64,000 nt of DNA from Cavenderia fasciculata (taxonomy: Eukaryota; Evosea; Eumycetozoa; Acytosteliales; Cavenderiaceae): the NCBI RefSeq assembly GCF_000203815.1, contig NW_004457735.1:372001-436000 (forward strand), given 5' to 3'. Shown piece by piece: positions 1 through 9,456 of this stretch (its first letter is position 1; every line of letters starts with the position of its first letter). Made by a program: the position numbers and the translations under genes. The notes beneath the pieces are model-generated. The model saw only the letters and a program-made list of their open reading frames with translations, was not told the DNA's origin and searched no databases.

Positions 1-3000
1 CATTACCAAAGTCGAGTGTACCATTCAATACAGTAGGAGTATATCCAATTTTGATAGTGATAGTCTTGGTACCTGTTGGACGTGGACTGACGGTACATTT
101 GAGATTGGTACTGTTAAAGCTGACAAGTGGACATGCAGTGGATTGATTGCCACCAACCCAAACTGAAACCAATGATGAATTAGCTCCAAAGAACCCATTG
201 GCGGAGATGGTTTGGTTACCATCAAATGACAGACTTGTCAAATTGTAAGGGTGATATGCTAAAAATTAAATTATAATAATAAATAATAATAATTAATAAA
301 TAATAATAAATAATAAATAATAAATAATTATTTTTGTACATACTAATATTGACAGTTGAATATAGAGTGTTATATTCATTTCTATAGACGATAGTATACG
401 TATCGGTTGGTAAAAGCTGAGTTGGAAGCTGACAATCGACATGTGAAGAGCTGACAAAAGTGATAGCGCACTGATAGGTGGATGTGTTGCGTGAGATGTA
501 GACGGATGTGTAATAGGTGTTTTCAGAGTCGACGAGAACACCAATGATTCTAATTGAGTTTAGATTGCTGTTGTAGGTGACACTATGGATTGAATAGACA
601 ATTTTGTTAAAGTAGAGTGTACCACTCAAAACAGCGTTACTGATTCTGATGCTGACAGTCTTGTTGCCCGATGTATTACCCTGCGTTCCGCCAAAAGTAC
701 ATCTGATAACGGAACTATTGAAACTGACGAGTTTACATGGAGTGTATTGTTCAACCCAAACTGAAACCAATGATGAATCATTTCCAAAGTATCCACGAGC
801 AATTATTTCATTGTTATTTTGTGACAGACTATGAATATCGTAATCTGGTATTGGTAAAGATGCTAATTTAAATTAAATAAATGGGAGTTGGGAATATTAG
901 TGAATGGAACTCCATGTTTAAACCACGATATTATTATTATTATTATTATTATTAATACATACTAATATTAACAGTAGAGTATAAAATGTAATAGGGTGAT
1001 TGAAGGGAGAGATCATAGACACCAATTGGTAAACGATCGTTTAATTGACAATTGATGAATCCAGTACCTAAAGAAGTGATGTTTAATCTTATCCATTGAG
1101 TACCGTTTTGGATCGTGACAGCGGTGTTGGTGTCTCGAAGATTACCGGTGATTCTGATTGTGTTTAGAGTGCTATTATAGGTAACACTCTGGATTGAATA
1201 ATTGGTTGGACCATTATCAAAGTCGAGTGTACCATTCAATACAGTAGGAGTATATCCAATTTTGATAGTGACAGTCCTGGTACCTGTTGGACGTGGACTG
1301 ATGGTACATCTGAGTTGGGTACTGTTGAAACTGACGAGTTTGCATGGAGTGTATTGTTCAACCAAAACTGAAACCAATGATGAATTATGTCCAAAGTATC
1401 CAGTAGCAGTGATGGTTTGGTTATAGTCAAATGAAAGACTTGTCAAATTGTAAGGTTGATATGCTACATTATTAAATAATTAAATAATAATTTAATTAAT
1501 AAATAATTAATAAATAATATAATAAATATTTATAATTTATACATACTAATATTCACAGTTGAATATATAGAGGTAAATTCATTTCTATAGACGACAGTAT
1601 ACGTATCAATTGGTACACGCTCATTCAATTGACAATAGACAAGTGAAGAGCTTACAAAGGTGACAGTGCACAAAAACCAAGCGTAGTTGTCGCGTGTGAT
1701 GTGGACGGATGTGTCATAGGTAACAGCGGTGTCGTTGAAAACACCAAGGATTACGATTGAGTTTAGAGTGCTGTTGTAGGTGACTCGGGAGATTGAATAA
1801 ACATTGTTAAAGTAGACTGTACCTGTCAAAACAGTGGCGTTACCGATTCTGATATTGACAGTCTTGTTGCCCGATGTATTACCCATGGTATTGTTGATAG
1901 TACATCTGAGAACAGAACTATTAAAACTGACGAGGTGACATGGAGTGTCCTCATTACTACTAATCCAAACTGAAACCAATGATGAATTATCTCCAAAATA
2001 TCCACTTGCAATTATTTCATTATTATCTTGTGACAGACTTGAAAGAGTGTAGTTTTGTTGGGGTTGTGGTGGAGATACTAAAATTTAATTAAATAAAAAA
2101 GGAAATTGATTAGTGAATGAATGAATAAATAATAATAATAAATAATTAGTGATGATGATGATGTATTTTTTAATATTTGAATATATATACATACGGATAT
2201 AGACAGTAGGGTATAAAATAGTATATCCATTTCTAAAGAGGAAGGTATACGTATCGGTTGGGAACCGCCTATTCAATTGACAATTGACAAGTGATGAGCT
2301 TACAAAGGTGATAGTGCAAACGCTAGAGTTAAAATAGACGTCAGAGTCATAGATACCGCCAGTGTTGCTGAGATTACCATAGATTGAGATGGTGTTGGCA
2401 GTACCGTTGTAGGTTACATGAGAGACAACGGGAACTTGGTAAAAGACGAGTGAGCCATTCAAAGCAGTAGTATAGCCGATAAAGATAGTGACTGTCTTGT
2501 TACTCGATACATTAATTGCAGGGATACCTTCAAAGGTACATGTGAGACTGGTACTGTTGAAACTGATGATTGGACATTCAGTGTATCGATCAATCCAAAC
2601 TGAAACAACCACCGATGATGATGAGTTGTCTCCAAAATATCCAAGAGCAATGATTTTGAAGTCATTTTGTGATAGACTTGAAAGAGTGTATGATGGTGCT
2701 AATTTAATGAATGAATTTAGTTAATGAACTATAGTTTTAATTTAATATTAATAATAATAATAATATAGTATGTACATACGAATAGTGTCAAAGAAGAGTG
2801 TACTATTCAAAAAGGTGTCACCTATTTTAATGCTAACAGTCTTGTTACCAAATACAAGTGATTTAACTGTACAGTTGAGACTGTAACTTGTGAATTGTGT
2901 CAGTTGACACGCATGCGTGTATTCATCAATCCATACAGATACAACTGATAAATCATCACCAAAGTATCCAGTTGCTGTAATACTACTACTACTCTTGTTG

Positions 3001-3232
3001 TTACTATTCAATGTTAGATTCGAAAGTGTGTACGAGGTAGCTACAAAAATAAAATAAAATAAAATAAAATATAAATAAATAAAAATGATCACGAGGATTA
3101 TTATCATCTCGAACGAGCAAACATACATTGAGCTTCAACCCGACCAATATAACTACTACTACTACTACTACAGAATAACAACAAATAGACAGCAGCAGCC
3201 AATACTAAAATATTAAACTGTTTGTTGTGCAT
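1..3232 (-). CDS. Secreted/surface protein with tandem IPT/TIG-like repeats (5' part)
   Basis: The gene runs off the left edge. Seven exons are visible: 3127-3232, 2780-3040, 2195-2698, 1547-2077, 963-1463, 344-862 and 1-258 (open). The start at 3232 gives a hydrophobic signal peptide (MHNKQFNILVLAAAVYLLLF) ending near VEAQ. Exon 2 encodes one repeat; each following exon of about 500 nt encodes two beta-rich repeats. A typical repeat has an aromatic-Gly turn (ATGYFG), VSVW, a Cys pair (TPCxLVSFNS...LRCT) and N-glycosylation sites. Introns begin GTATGT and share one phase, so exons can be added or lost without a frame break. Established knowledge: dictyostelid IPT/TIG surface proteins include the Tgr adhesion and allorecognition family. 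Assignment to Tgr itself is not shown, because the C-terminus and any TM segment lie outside the window. Confidence 0.8.
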
Positions 3233-3856
3233 TCTAATCTCTATCTATTCTTTGTTCAATAATAGGCAAATAGTAGGTAGTCTTGTTAACACGACTTTTT
3301 GCTCTTTTCTTCTAGACGGGACGGACCCTCCCTTATTGATACTACGTCGGCACATGGCACAAAAACTTTCAAGTGAGGCCAGGGACACACCATAAATCTT
3401 AGCGAAGATGTTGATCTTTTGTTTCGCTTGGTACATATATATTATATTTAATTTATATATGCCTTAATCTTCACTTACATTGAGCATTTACAATACAATG
3501 ATTACAGTTGAATAACAGAGACAACAAAGAATAATATAAATTTCAAACTTTTGTTGTACATCCTTACTATCTTTATAAAAAGCTATATATAATTATCTAT
3601 ATCTATCTTTTCAGACTCTTGTATCAATTGAAAAAGCCGAACGAGTGTTATTAATTGTCTTTTTAATTTTTTTTGATTTCCGCTTTGGGACTTATGCCTC
3701 TAGTCCAAATCCGGTCGTAGTCATCCATCATTTTTTCATTGATACAAGATACAGTGTTATTGGGTTTGGGGTGACCCTATGAGAAAAATCAATTTTCTTG
3801 AAATATTAAAATAAATAAGAATTGATTTTTTTTTTATTTTAATATTTTTTATTTAT
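3233..3856. other. Intergenic region upstream of the TIG gene
   Basis: No convincing gene is visible. The stretch separates the start of the TIG-repeat gene from the 3' end of the F-box/LRR-like gene, so it should hold the TIG gene promoter. It contains an imperfect inverted repeat (3618-3635 with 3732-3747) and a second AT-rich inverted pair near 3784-3830, just past the stop of the upstream gene. A 63-codon minus-strand ORF at 3245-3436 has no recognisable features. Confidence 0.6.
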
Positions 3857-5278
3857 TTAAATAGTATACATATAGGTACCTTTTTTATTCCAAACTTTAA
3901 CCAAACAAGTTCTGTTTGGTATGAGGGTGATTTGTTTGACTAGATCTTTGTCACGCTTTGAATTTAAATCCATGTCTAATAGTTTGAGTGTCCGATTTTG
4001 AGAAAGTGTCTTGTAGAGCAATTTGCAATGCTTTTCCTTTAGTTGTCTCCATTTTTCATAGGGCAAGGTGAGAGTCTCCAAAGTAGTGTTGGAGGCAAGC
4101 GACTCAAAGAAACGTTCGTCTAAAAAGTGTACATAGTCTAGCATGAGATGTTTCAATGTTTGGTTTTTTTGCAACAAAATTGCTAGACCGTCGGTCCAAA
4201 CCGTGTCAATCGTGTCTTGGAGGTCACCGTCGCTGTCGTTGACACTAAAGTCACTCCATAGAGACAGATTGGTGAGTGTCGTGTTGGTGTGTAATCGGTC
4301 TACAAACTCTTGGAGTTTTGAAACGACCGATTCGTCGTCTTGAGCATCCTGGTATTTAAACCGTATATCTGTCTCAAGACTAGTGAGTGTTTTTGATTGT
4401 AGCGCTATAATCAAGTCAGAGTATGTGGTGTAGGCATAGTCAAGGACAACTTCTTTAAGCCCGGTAATGTTAAAGAGGTCAGTGCAACGAAGCGAGATTT
4501 CTAGACTGACCTGATCATCACCATCAAGGTCATCATCTAAAACACACATAACCTCGACCTTTGATGCACGCATCCATGTCGCAACCTTGCAATTAGCCGA
4601 TATCTGTCGATTGCCACATATAAAGATAGCAGTCACTTCTTTAAAGGGGTAGCATGTTTCAGCCGCCATCACCTCGTCAAACGATTCATCCACATCGTTG
4701 ATAGTCAGCTTACCAACCAATTTAATATCATTACCATGATCATTGTATTGGTGGAAATAGGCGTTGATCGAGTCGGTCACCTGTTGAAACCCATTGTCCA
4801 ATCGGTCAATGTCCGCATACACCTCGACACACTCTAACGACTTCATCGACCTAACCACCTCGCCCAATAGGTCATGATCAATTGGCAAGTCACCAACCAG
4901 TGCAAGTGACCGAATGTGCTCCAAAGATATTACAGACCATTCAGGATAGCATACCGTCGTCGACACACCATCTGACTCGTTGTCATCTGACAAGTTGTCA
5001 TTATCAAAATCGTATAGATCAACCATTCTTTCTATGACTTGTAGAGGTATACTTTTTACATTTGATTGCGACAAGATGACTCTCAGACTTTGAAACCAAT
5101 GTTTGCATACCATCATCACACTTGATAGATTATAGAATGAGCATTCACCAGATTGATCATCAACATGTACAACCTTTAAAGGATCTTCAGATTCTTTGTC
5201 ATACTGTGCATTGTATTTCTGTAATATATAACTTTGTAAATATAATGGCAGTGGTGGTGGTTGTTGTTGTTGTAACAT
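3857..5278 (-). CDS. F-box-like/LRR-like protein
   Basis: Single-exon ORF of 473 aa starting with a Gln/Pro-rich stretch. Residues about 10-65 (LPLYLQSYILQKY ... LSSVMMVCKHWFQSL) follow the dictyostelid F-box-like pattern, in which the VCKxWF segment is the usual hallmark. The rest contains irregular leucine-rich repeats, for example LTSLETDIRFKY, TLTNLSLWSDF, TLKHLMLDYVHF and TLETLTLPYEKW. Acidic runs (DNDNLSDDNESD, DDDLDGDD) separate parts of the protein. F-box/LRR proteins usually act as substrate adaptors for SCF ubiquitin ligases; here that role is inferred from the fold only. The gene is divergent from the CudA-like gene across about 1.37 kb. Confidence 0.75.
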   Translation of the reverse strand: MLQQQQPPPLPLYLQSYILQKYNAQYDKESEDPLKVVHVDDQSGECSFYNLSSVMMVCKHWFQSLRVILSQSNVKSIPLQVIERMVDLYDFDNDNLSDDNESDGVSTTVCYPEWSVISLEHIRSLALVGDLPIDHDLLGEVVRSMKSLECVEVYADIDRLDNGFQQVTDSINAYFHQYNDHGNDIKLVGKLTINDVDESFDEVMAAETCYPFKEVTAIFICGNRQISANCKVATWMRASKVEVMCVLDDDLDGDDQVSLEISLRCTDLFNITGLKEVVLDYAYTTYSDLIIALQSKTLTSLETDIRFKYQDAQDDESVVSKLQEFVDRLHTNTTLTNLSLWSDFSVNDSDGDLQDTIDTVWTDGLAILLQKNQTLKHLMLDYVHFLDERFFESLASNTTLETLTLPYEKWRQLKEKHCKLLYKTLSQNRTLKLLDMDLNSKRDKDLVKQITLIPNRTCLVKVWNKKGTYMYTI

Positions 5279-5531
5279 ATAATAATATTATCTCTTTAAT
5301 GATCCGCACAGCGAGAGGCAAAGAAAAGTAAATAAAATTAAAAAAAAAAAAAAACAAAGAAGATCAAAGTGTAGTGAGCTAACAAGAAAATAGAGATAGA
5401 TTCTTTTGGTTGCTTTTAACTAGATATTAATAATATATATATATATATATAAGAGAAAACGATCAGAATAGATAAGGACAAGTATTGTATATTATCTACA
5501 TTCTAATCAGGAAGAATGACAAGAATTTGTA

Positions 5532-5573
5532 GAGTAGAGAAATCGACATCGACGGATGTCCGAGATTCTACTC
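5532..5573. repeat. Two-stem hairpin candidate
   Basis: The outer arms GAGTAGA (5532-5538) and TCTACTC (5567-5573) pair perfectly. The inner arms GACATC (5545-5550) and GATGTC (5555-5560) pair around a GACG loop. A symmetric 6+6 nt internal loop separates the two stems. This ordered layout is less typical of random AT-rich DNA. Whether it is transcribed is unknown. Confidence 0.5.
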
Positions 5574-5737
5574 AAAGATAATACATGTTAGCGAACGTTC
5601 ATATTATCAATGACAATGCGCACAATTTGTTAATAGTTAAAATAGTAATTTACTATTAGAGAAATACTATGAACTTAACCATCCAGAGGCAAGCCATCAA
5701 AGGTTGACCACCAACACCCTAATCAGGTGTTGTATGT

Positions 5738-5823
5738 ATTTTAAATTTATTGAATTGACTATCAAGATGTATATGACATGTTGTAAACCCTAATCTACAT
5801 AATCAATTCAATAAATTTAAAAT
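5738..5823. repeat. Perfect 21-bp inverted repeat
   Basis: The arms at 5738-5758 and 5803-5823 are exact reverse complements (21 bp), separated by 44 nt. They are AT-rich but perfect. A 7-bp stem (CAACACC/GGTGTTG, 5712-5732) lies just to the left, and a TACTGTAC/GTACAGTA stem (5833-5855) just to the right. The set could be a miniature inverted-repeat element or a structured transcript. Confidence 0.6.
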
Positions 5824-6472
5824 GGTCTGTAGTACTGTACAGATACAGTACAGTATAGTAGACTCGAATTTCAAGGTACGCGACAATCACAATAATTATA
5901 AATATTAATATTAATTTATTATATTGTTTTTTTCTATTCTTGACATTATAAGTCTAACAACAAAGACCAAAGACTATAAAAAAACCATTGTTGGTGTCTC
6001 CACTTTTTTGTTTCTTGTTTATGATTTGTATCTCTCTCTTATCTCTGCAACTTGTATGTCATACAAAAAAAAAAAAAAAGGGCATTATTATATTTATATT
6101 ATTATTATTATTATTATATATATTACGATTACTTATTATTAATATTTATATTTATTTTTAGTATTTATAAATAAATAATCCGAATTAGTTATGAAGTTCA
6201 GTAATTAGATTTATTCCATCGAAATTTAACCGTCCGAGGAGCACCAAAAAATTACTCCTTTTTGGAGCCCAAAAGAGACAAGGGAAACCCCCCTCCCTTT
6301 TTGTTTTCGCTGAAATTTATTCTTTGGGTACCCTTTCAAACATGACAGGTTTTGCGAGAACTTTGAGGGTCTCCACCACAATAATGCAATGCAGCTCGGA
6401 GATTTATATATATTGAGTTTAGGCTCAAAAATTTAAAAATTTAGTGACAATCATCATAAAAAAATTAGATTT

Positions 6473-6589
6473 GATGAGATTGGTGTATTTATTTTTGTTT
6501 GTGTGAAACATAAAAAGCCATCAACTTGATGTTCATTGTGTACTATCGAAACATCACAAACATAAATAAATACATACATCAATCTCATC
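6473..6589. repeat. Long imperfect hairpin upstream of the CudA-like gene
   Basis: Arm 6473-6503 (starting GATGAGATTGGTGTATTTAT) is nearly the reverse complement of 6555-6589 (ending CATCAATCTCATC). The stem is about 31-35 bp with one or two small bulges. The loop of about 51 nt contains its own palindrome CATCAACTTGATG. It ends about 58 nt before the first candidate start at 6647, so it could lie in the 5' UTR or promoter, or be an independent small-RNA precursor. Confidence 0.6.
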
Positions 6590-6646
6590 TTTAACATTAT
6601 CACTTTGATTATTAATATATTATTATTATCATCCTAAAATTAAAAA

Positions 6647-8084
6647 ATGTTTAATAATTTTAATAATATCGATGCTAGTCATCTACCTCAACAACAACAA
6701 CAACAACATTTTCAGTTCCTACAACAACAAATACAGCTCCTAGAACAACAATTACAGCTCCCTCAACAACAACAACAACAACAACAACAACCAATAACAA
6801 ATGTTTTGACACATGACCAACAACAATCGATCTCCCATTGTCTACTCAACAATCAACCAAACTGCTTTCAGTCTAAGAAACAGCGGTCTAATTAATCAAT
6901 CAACATCTTCTCTTCCTCCACAACAACAACAACAACAACAACAACAAAAGTTTGATGTCGATCAACAATTTCCAAGTTCAGCAGATAATAATCTTGCTCA
7001 AATGGACTTTAGCTTTTCTGTGGATTTTGGGTCTTGGTCGCCATCGTCAGCCCAGTCTTCTCCTGGGGGCTCTTCCTCATCATCAGTCGCTTCCACGTCT
7101 CAAATGGTTGGTGCACCCCAAGCCGTTGTTGGCAGAAAGAGCAAGGATGTAACAAAAAAGGTTGTCTCTCCAAAGAAACTTCAACAACAACAAAAGAAAC
7201 AAAAGAAACAACTTGCTGGTGCTGGTGCTGGTGCTGGTGTTGGTGTTGGTACCGCCACGGCTTCTTCTGCTTCTGCCTTTTCTGCCTCTGATGCTCTAAC
7301 CCCTGGGATGAATATGGTACTGACATTAACCTCCGATTGTGTAGTAGAGAAAGGAATAACGGGTCCTTGGGGACTACAGTTGTCTGGTCATTTTGTTCGT
7401 GCCGATGATTCAATCACCAAGCGCCAACATATTGTTGTCATTGCATCGGTGCACTCTGAAGATAACGAGACTTACAACCTTGAAAACTATACCGGCAATT
7501 GTTTGGATGACGGTACTGTCTGCCTCAAAGGTATCAGAGTGACTAAGACCAAAGATAGTGACTCTACAGGAACTTTCAAGTTGCGCTTTATCGCCTATGA
7601 CAAGTTCATTCATCCAAATGGAGAACTAGTTCCCATTCCCAACTGTAACGTTGAGTCTAATTTCATTACCTACTTGTCCGGCACCAAATGTATGTCGCCT
7701 GCTACCATCCTCAATGTCGAGAGAGTCGCTGCCGACCAGTTGCCAAGCGGTTTTATCACTGATGACTCTATCACTTACAAGCTTACAGGTGATAGATTCA
7801 AGTCTGGCAAATCCTACAACAGTATGTTTGGATACCAACATCCAAAAACCTTCGAGATTGTCTATTACGTCACAGAGACCGTTAAAACTCGCCTCGCTTT
7901 TTCCTTGAACAAAAAGGTATCTTGCTTTCTCTCTGTTCCAAATGAATACAAAGACTTTAACTTGGTTACTGGTTTTTATCATAATGAAAAACGTGCTAAA
8001 AATGTTCAGGGTCTTTATACTAAAGAGGATAAAAAGAATATAGCCTTCGTTTGGTCCACCAGTTCCTTTCAAATTCAAAAATAA
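6647..8084 (+). CDS. Probable CudA-like transcription factor
   Basis: The main ORF is 6813-8084 (423 aa). It has a polyQ/Ser-rich N-terminus, a Lys-rich basic segment (KSKDVTKKVVSPKK...QQQKKQKKQ), a Gly-Ala/Gly-Val repeat, and a compact C-terminal domain from about residue 165 (TLTSDCVVEKGITGPWGLQL ... QHIVVIASVH ... KLRFIAYDKF) to the end. The long single domain after a Q-rich start suggests the dictyostelid CudA/CudA-like regulators, whose core is described as STAT-related. This identification rests on memory of the family style, not a search. A second frame, 6647-6895, starts with ATG and encodes an N/Q-rich peptide. A TGA at 6807-6809 blocks simple extension of the main ORF, so either 6813 is the start or a 1-nt shift near 6815-6895 joins the two frames. 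Confidence 0.55.
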
Positions 8085-8117
8085 TAATAATTAATAAATT
8101 TCAACAAACAAACAAAC

Positions 8118-8149
<32 letters not shown>

Positions 8150-8159
8150 AATTAATTAA

Positions 8160-8216
<57 letters not shown>

Positions 8217-8636
8217 CATTCTATTTATCTTAAACTTTTATTTTAAATTATTTCAATATTTTTAATTGAATAGTCTATCTATCGATCGATCGATCGATCG
8301 ATTTGGTTTGTTAAAATTGAACATCGTAGTACCCTGAATAGATATCTTTTTAATAAGATATCTATTCGAATCTGTGTCTTGAATGCTCTATTAATTACAT
8401 TATCATTATTATCATTATCATTATTACTATTAATACTATTATTATCTGTTTGTTTGGATGGAAAACTTTGTGAAGCTGTCTTATCTTTTATAATTATTTC
8501 CATAAAGGGGGTTGTATTCTAGGATTGGATCTATGTGTAAGAGGTTTTAAATTCGCCACATTCTAGCCTTTATGAACTATCCAATCAGTAGTAATTACTT
8601 AGCTGTTACTTGTTAATCCATTGTAGGATTATTTAA
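8085..8636. other. Convergent intergenic region with simple repeats
   Basis: This stretch lies between the 3' ends of the CudA-like gene (+) and the MRH-like gene (-). It contains (AAAT)n-type repeats, a (TA)n tract of about 45 bp (about 8165-8210), a (TCGA)n block (about 8281-8301) and a perfect 13-bp hairpin with a 6-nt loop (8336-8348 with 8355-8367). A minus-strand ORF of 74 codons at 8279-8503 is mostly Asn/Asp-rich and not recognised. Confidence 0.6.
8336..8367. repeat. Perfect 13-bp hairpin
   Basis: GAATAGATATCTT (8336-8348) and AAGATATCTATTC (8355-8367) are exact reverse complements around a TTTAAT loop. The hairpin lies between converging genes, so it could mark a 3' end or a small insertion scar. 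No function can be assigned. Confidence 0.6.
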
Positions 8637-9101
8637 TTAACAGATAAAGTGTAAAGCTATTCCAAGCCAAAGTCCCAAGCCAATGGCAACCCCTATTATT
8701 ACAATTCCTGATGGTGTTTTCCATTTATCATTATTATCAGCACCGGTGTCATCGCTGTTGTTGTTATCGCTGCTGCTGTGGCTGCCTGGACAAAACAAGG
8801 AAGAGGCAATTTCAAATGTTGTCTTTGTTGCGCAATAACCATACTGTGGCCATTGGGCTGCTTGATATGCAGCTCTTATATATGATTTTGCCTATAATAA
8901 TAGACAATATGTATAAGACTTACATTTGGCTCACAATGTAAATAGATTTCAGAATAAGCCTCTTCACCTGCGCAGGTCCCACCTCCAAATCGGATGGTAA
9001 ATTGCGAACCACCGGATGGATCCATGGGCGTAGCCTCTGTGTATGTACCTACTGGCTCCATTGTATTATAGTCGTCCAGGCTACAAGCAGAAAGGTCTGA
9101 C
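8637..9101 (-). CDS. Small MRH-like (M6P-receptor-homology-like) membrane protein, 5' end unresolved
   Basis: Two exons are supported: about 9101-8924 and 8891-8637, joined by a 32-nt intron (GTAAGT...TATAG, 8892-8923). The product reads ACSLDDYNTMEPVGTY..., then GSQFTIRFGGGTCAGEEAYS with EIYLHCEP, YGYCATKTTFEIASSLFC, a Ser/Asn/Asp-rich linker, and a hydrophobic C-terminus (GIVIIGVAIGLGLWLGIALH) before TAA. The regularly spaced cysteines and the C-terminal TM segment resemble MRH/Atg27-like proteins that sort in the secretory and lysosomal system. A signal peptide should lie upstream (9102-9235), but no splice solution there was convincing; an in-frame stop lies at 9110-9112 just before the proposed acceptor. 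The 5' end may be broken or contain an unrecognised exon. Confidence 0.55.
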
Positions 9102-9377
9102 CTTCTCGATTATGATAGATACAATCACTGTTGTACTGTCCATGACAAATGCATACTACATAAACCAAACAACATATCAAAATAGTAATAATCTGTTTAT
9201 TATTACTCTCTTGCAATCAATCGCTACCATCATTGATTGATTCTATAGAGGTAGGTATGTTGTATATATCTTGTTTGTTTATCTTTATCTCTTTGCTATT
9301 GATGCTATGAAAAAATAATTAAGTATAATTTCAAACCCCAAGTGATGATGTTTATCCATCATTATTATTTATTATTA

Positions 9378-9413
9378 TTATTTAAAAAATGAAGTTATAT
9401 AATTTACAAATTG

Positions 9414-9456
<43 letters not shown>

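Larger units (their letters stand above)
5279..6646. other. Divergent intergenic region with hairpins
   Basis: About 1.37 kb between the starts of the F-box/LRR-like gene (-) and the CudA-like gene (+), with no supported protein gene. It holds an (AT)n tract near 5430-5450, poly-A runs near 5340 and 6065, several hairpin-forming inverted repeats (listed separately), and a C/G-richer patch at about 6230-6400. Both promoters must lie here. The hairpin clusters are candidates for small structured RNAs or miniature mobile elements. Confidence 0.6.

Noticed and set aside
3245-3436. 63-codon minus-strand ORF upstream of the TIG gene
   Set aside because: No recognisable domain, no signal peptide, and it sits in the promoter region; likely chance.
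7009-7413. Long antisense ORF opposite the CudA-like gene (His/Gln repeats)
   Set aside because: Mirror of the polyQ and Gly-Ala coding repeats on the other strand.
8279-8503. 74-codon Asn/Asp-rich minus-strand ORF, weakly like the NVIN..FK start of array genes
   Set aside because: It includes a (TCGA)n microsatellite and a hairpin; the resemblance is only to low-complexity sequence.
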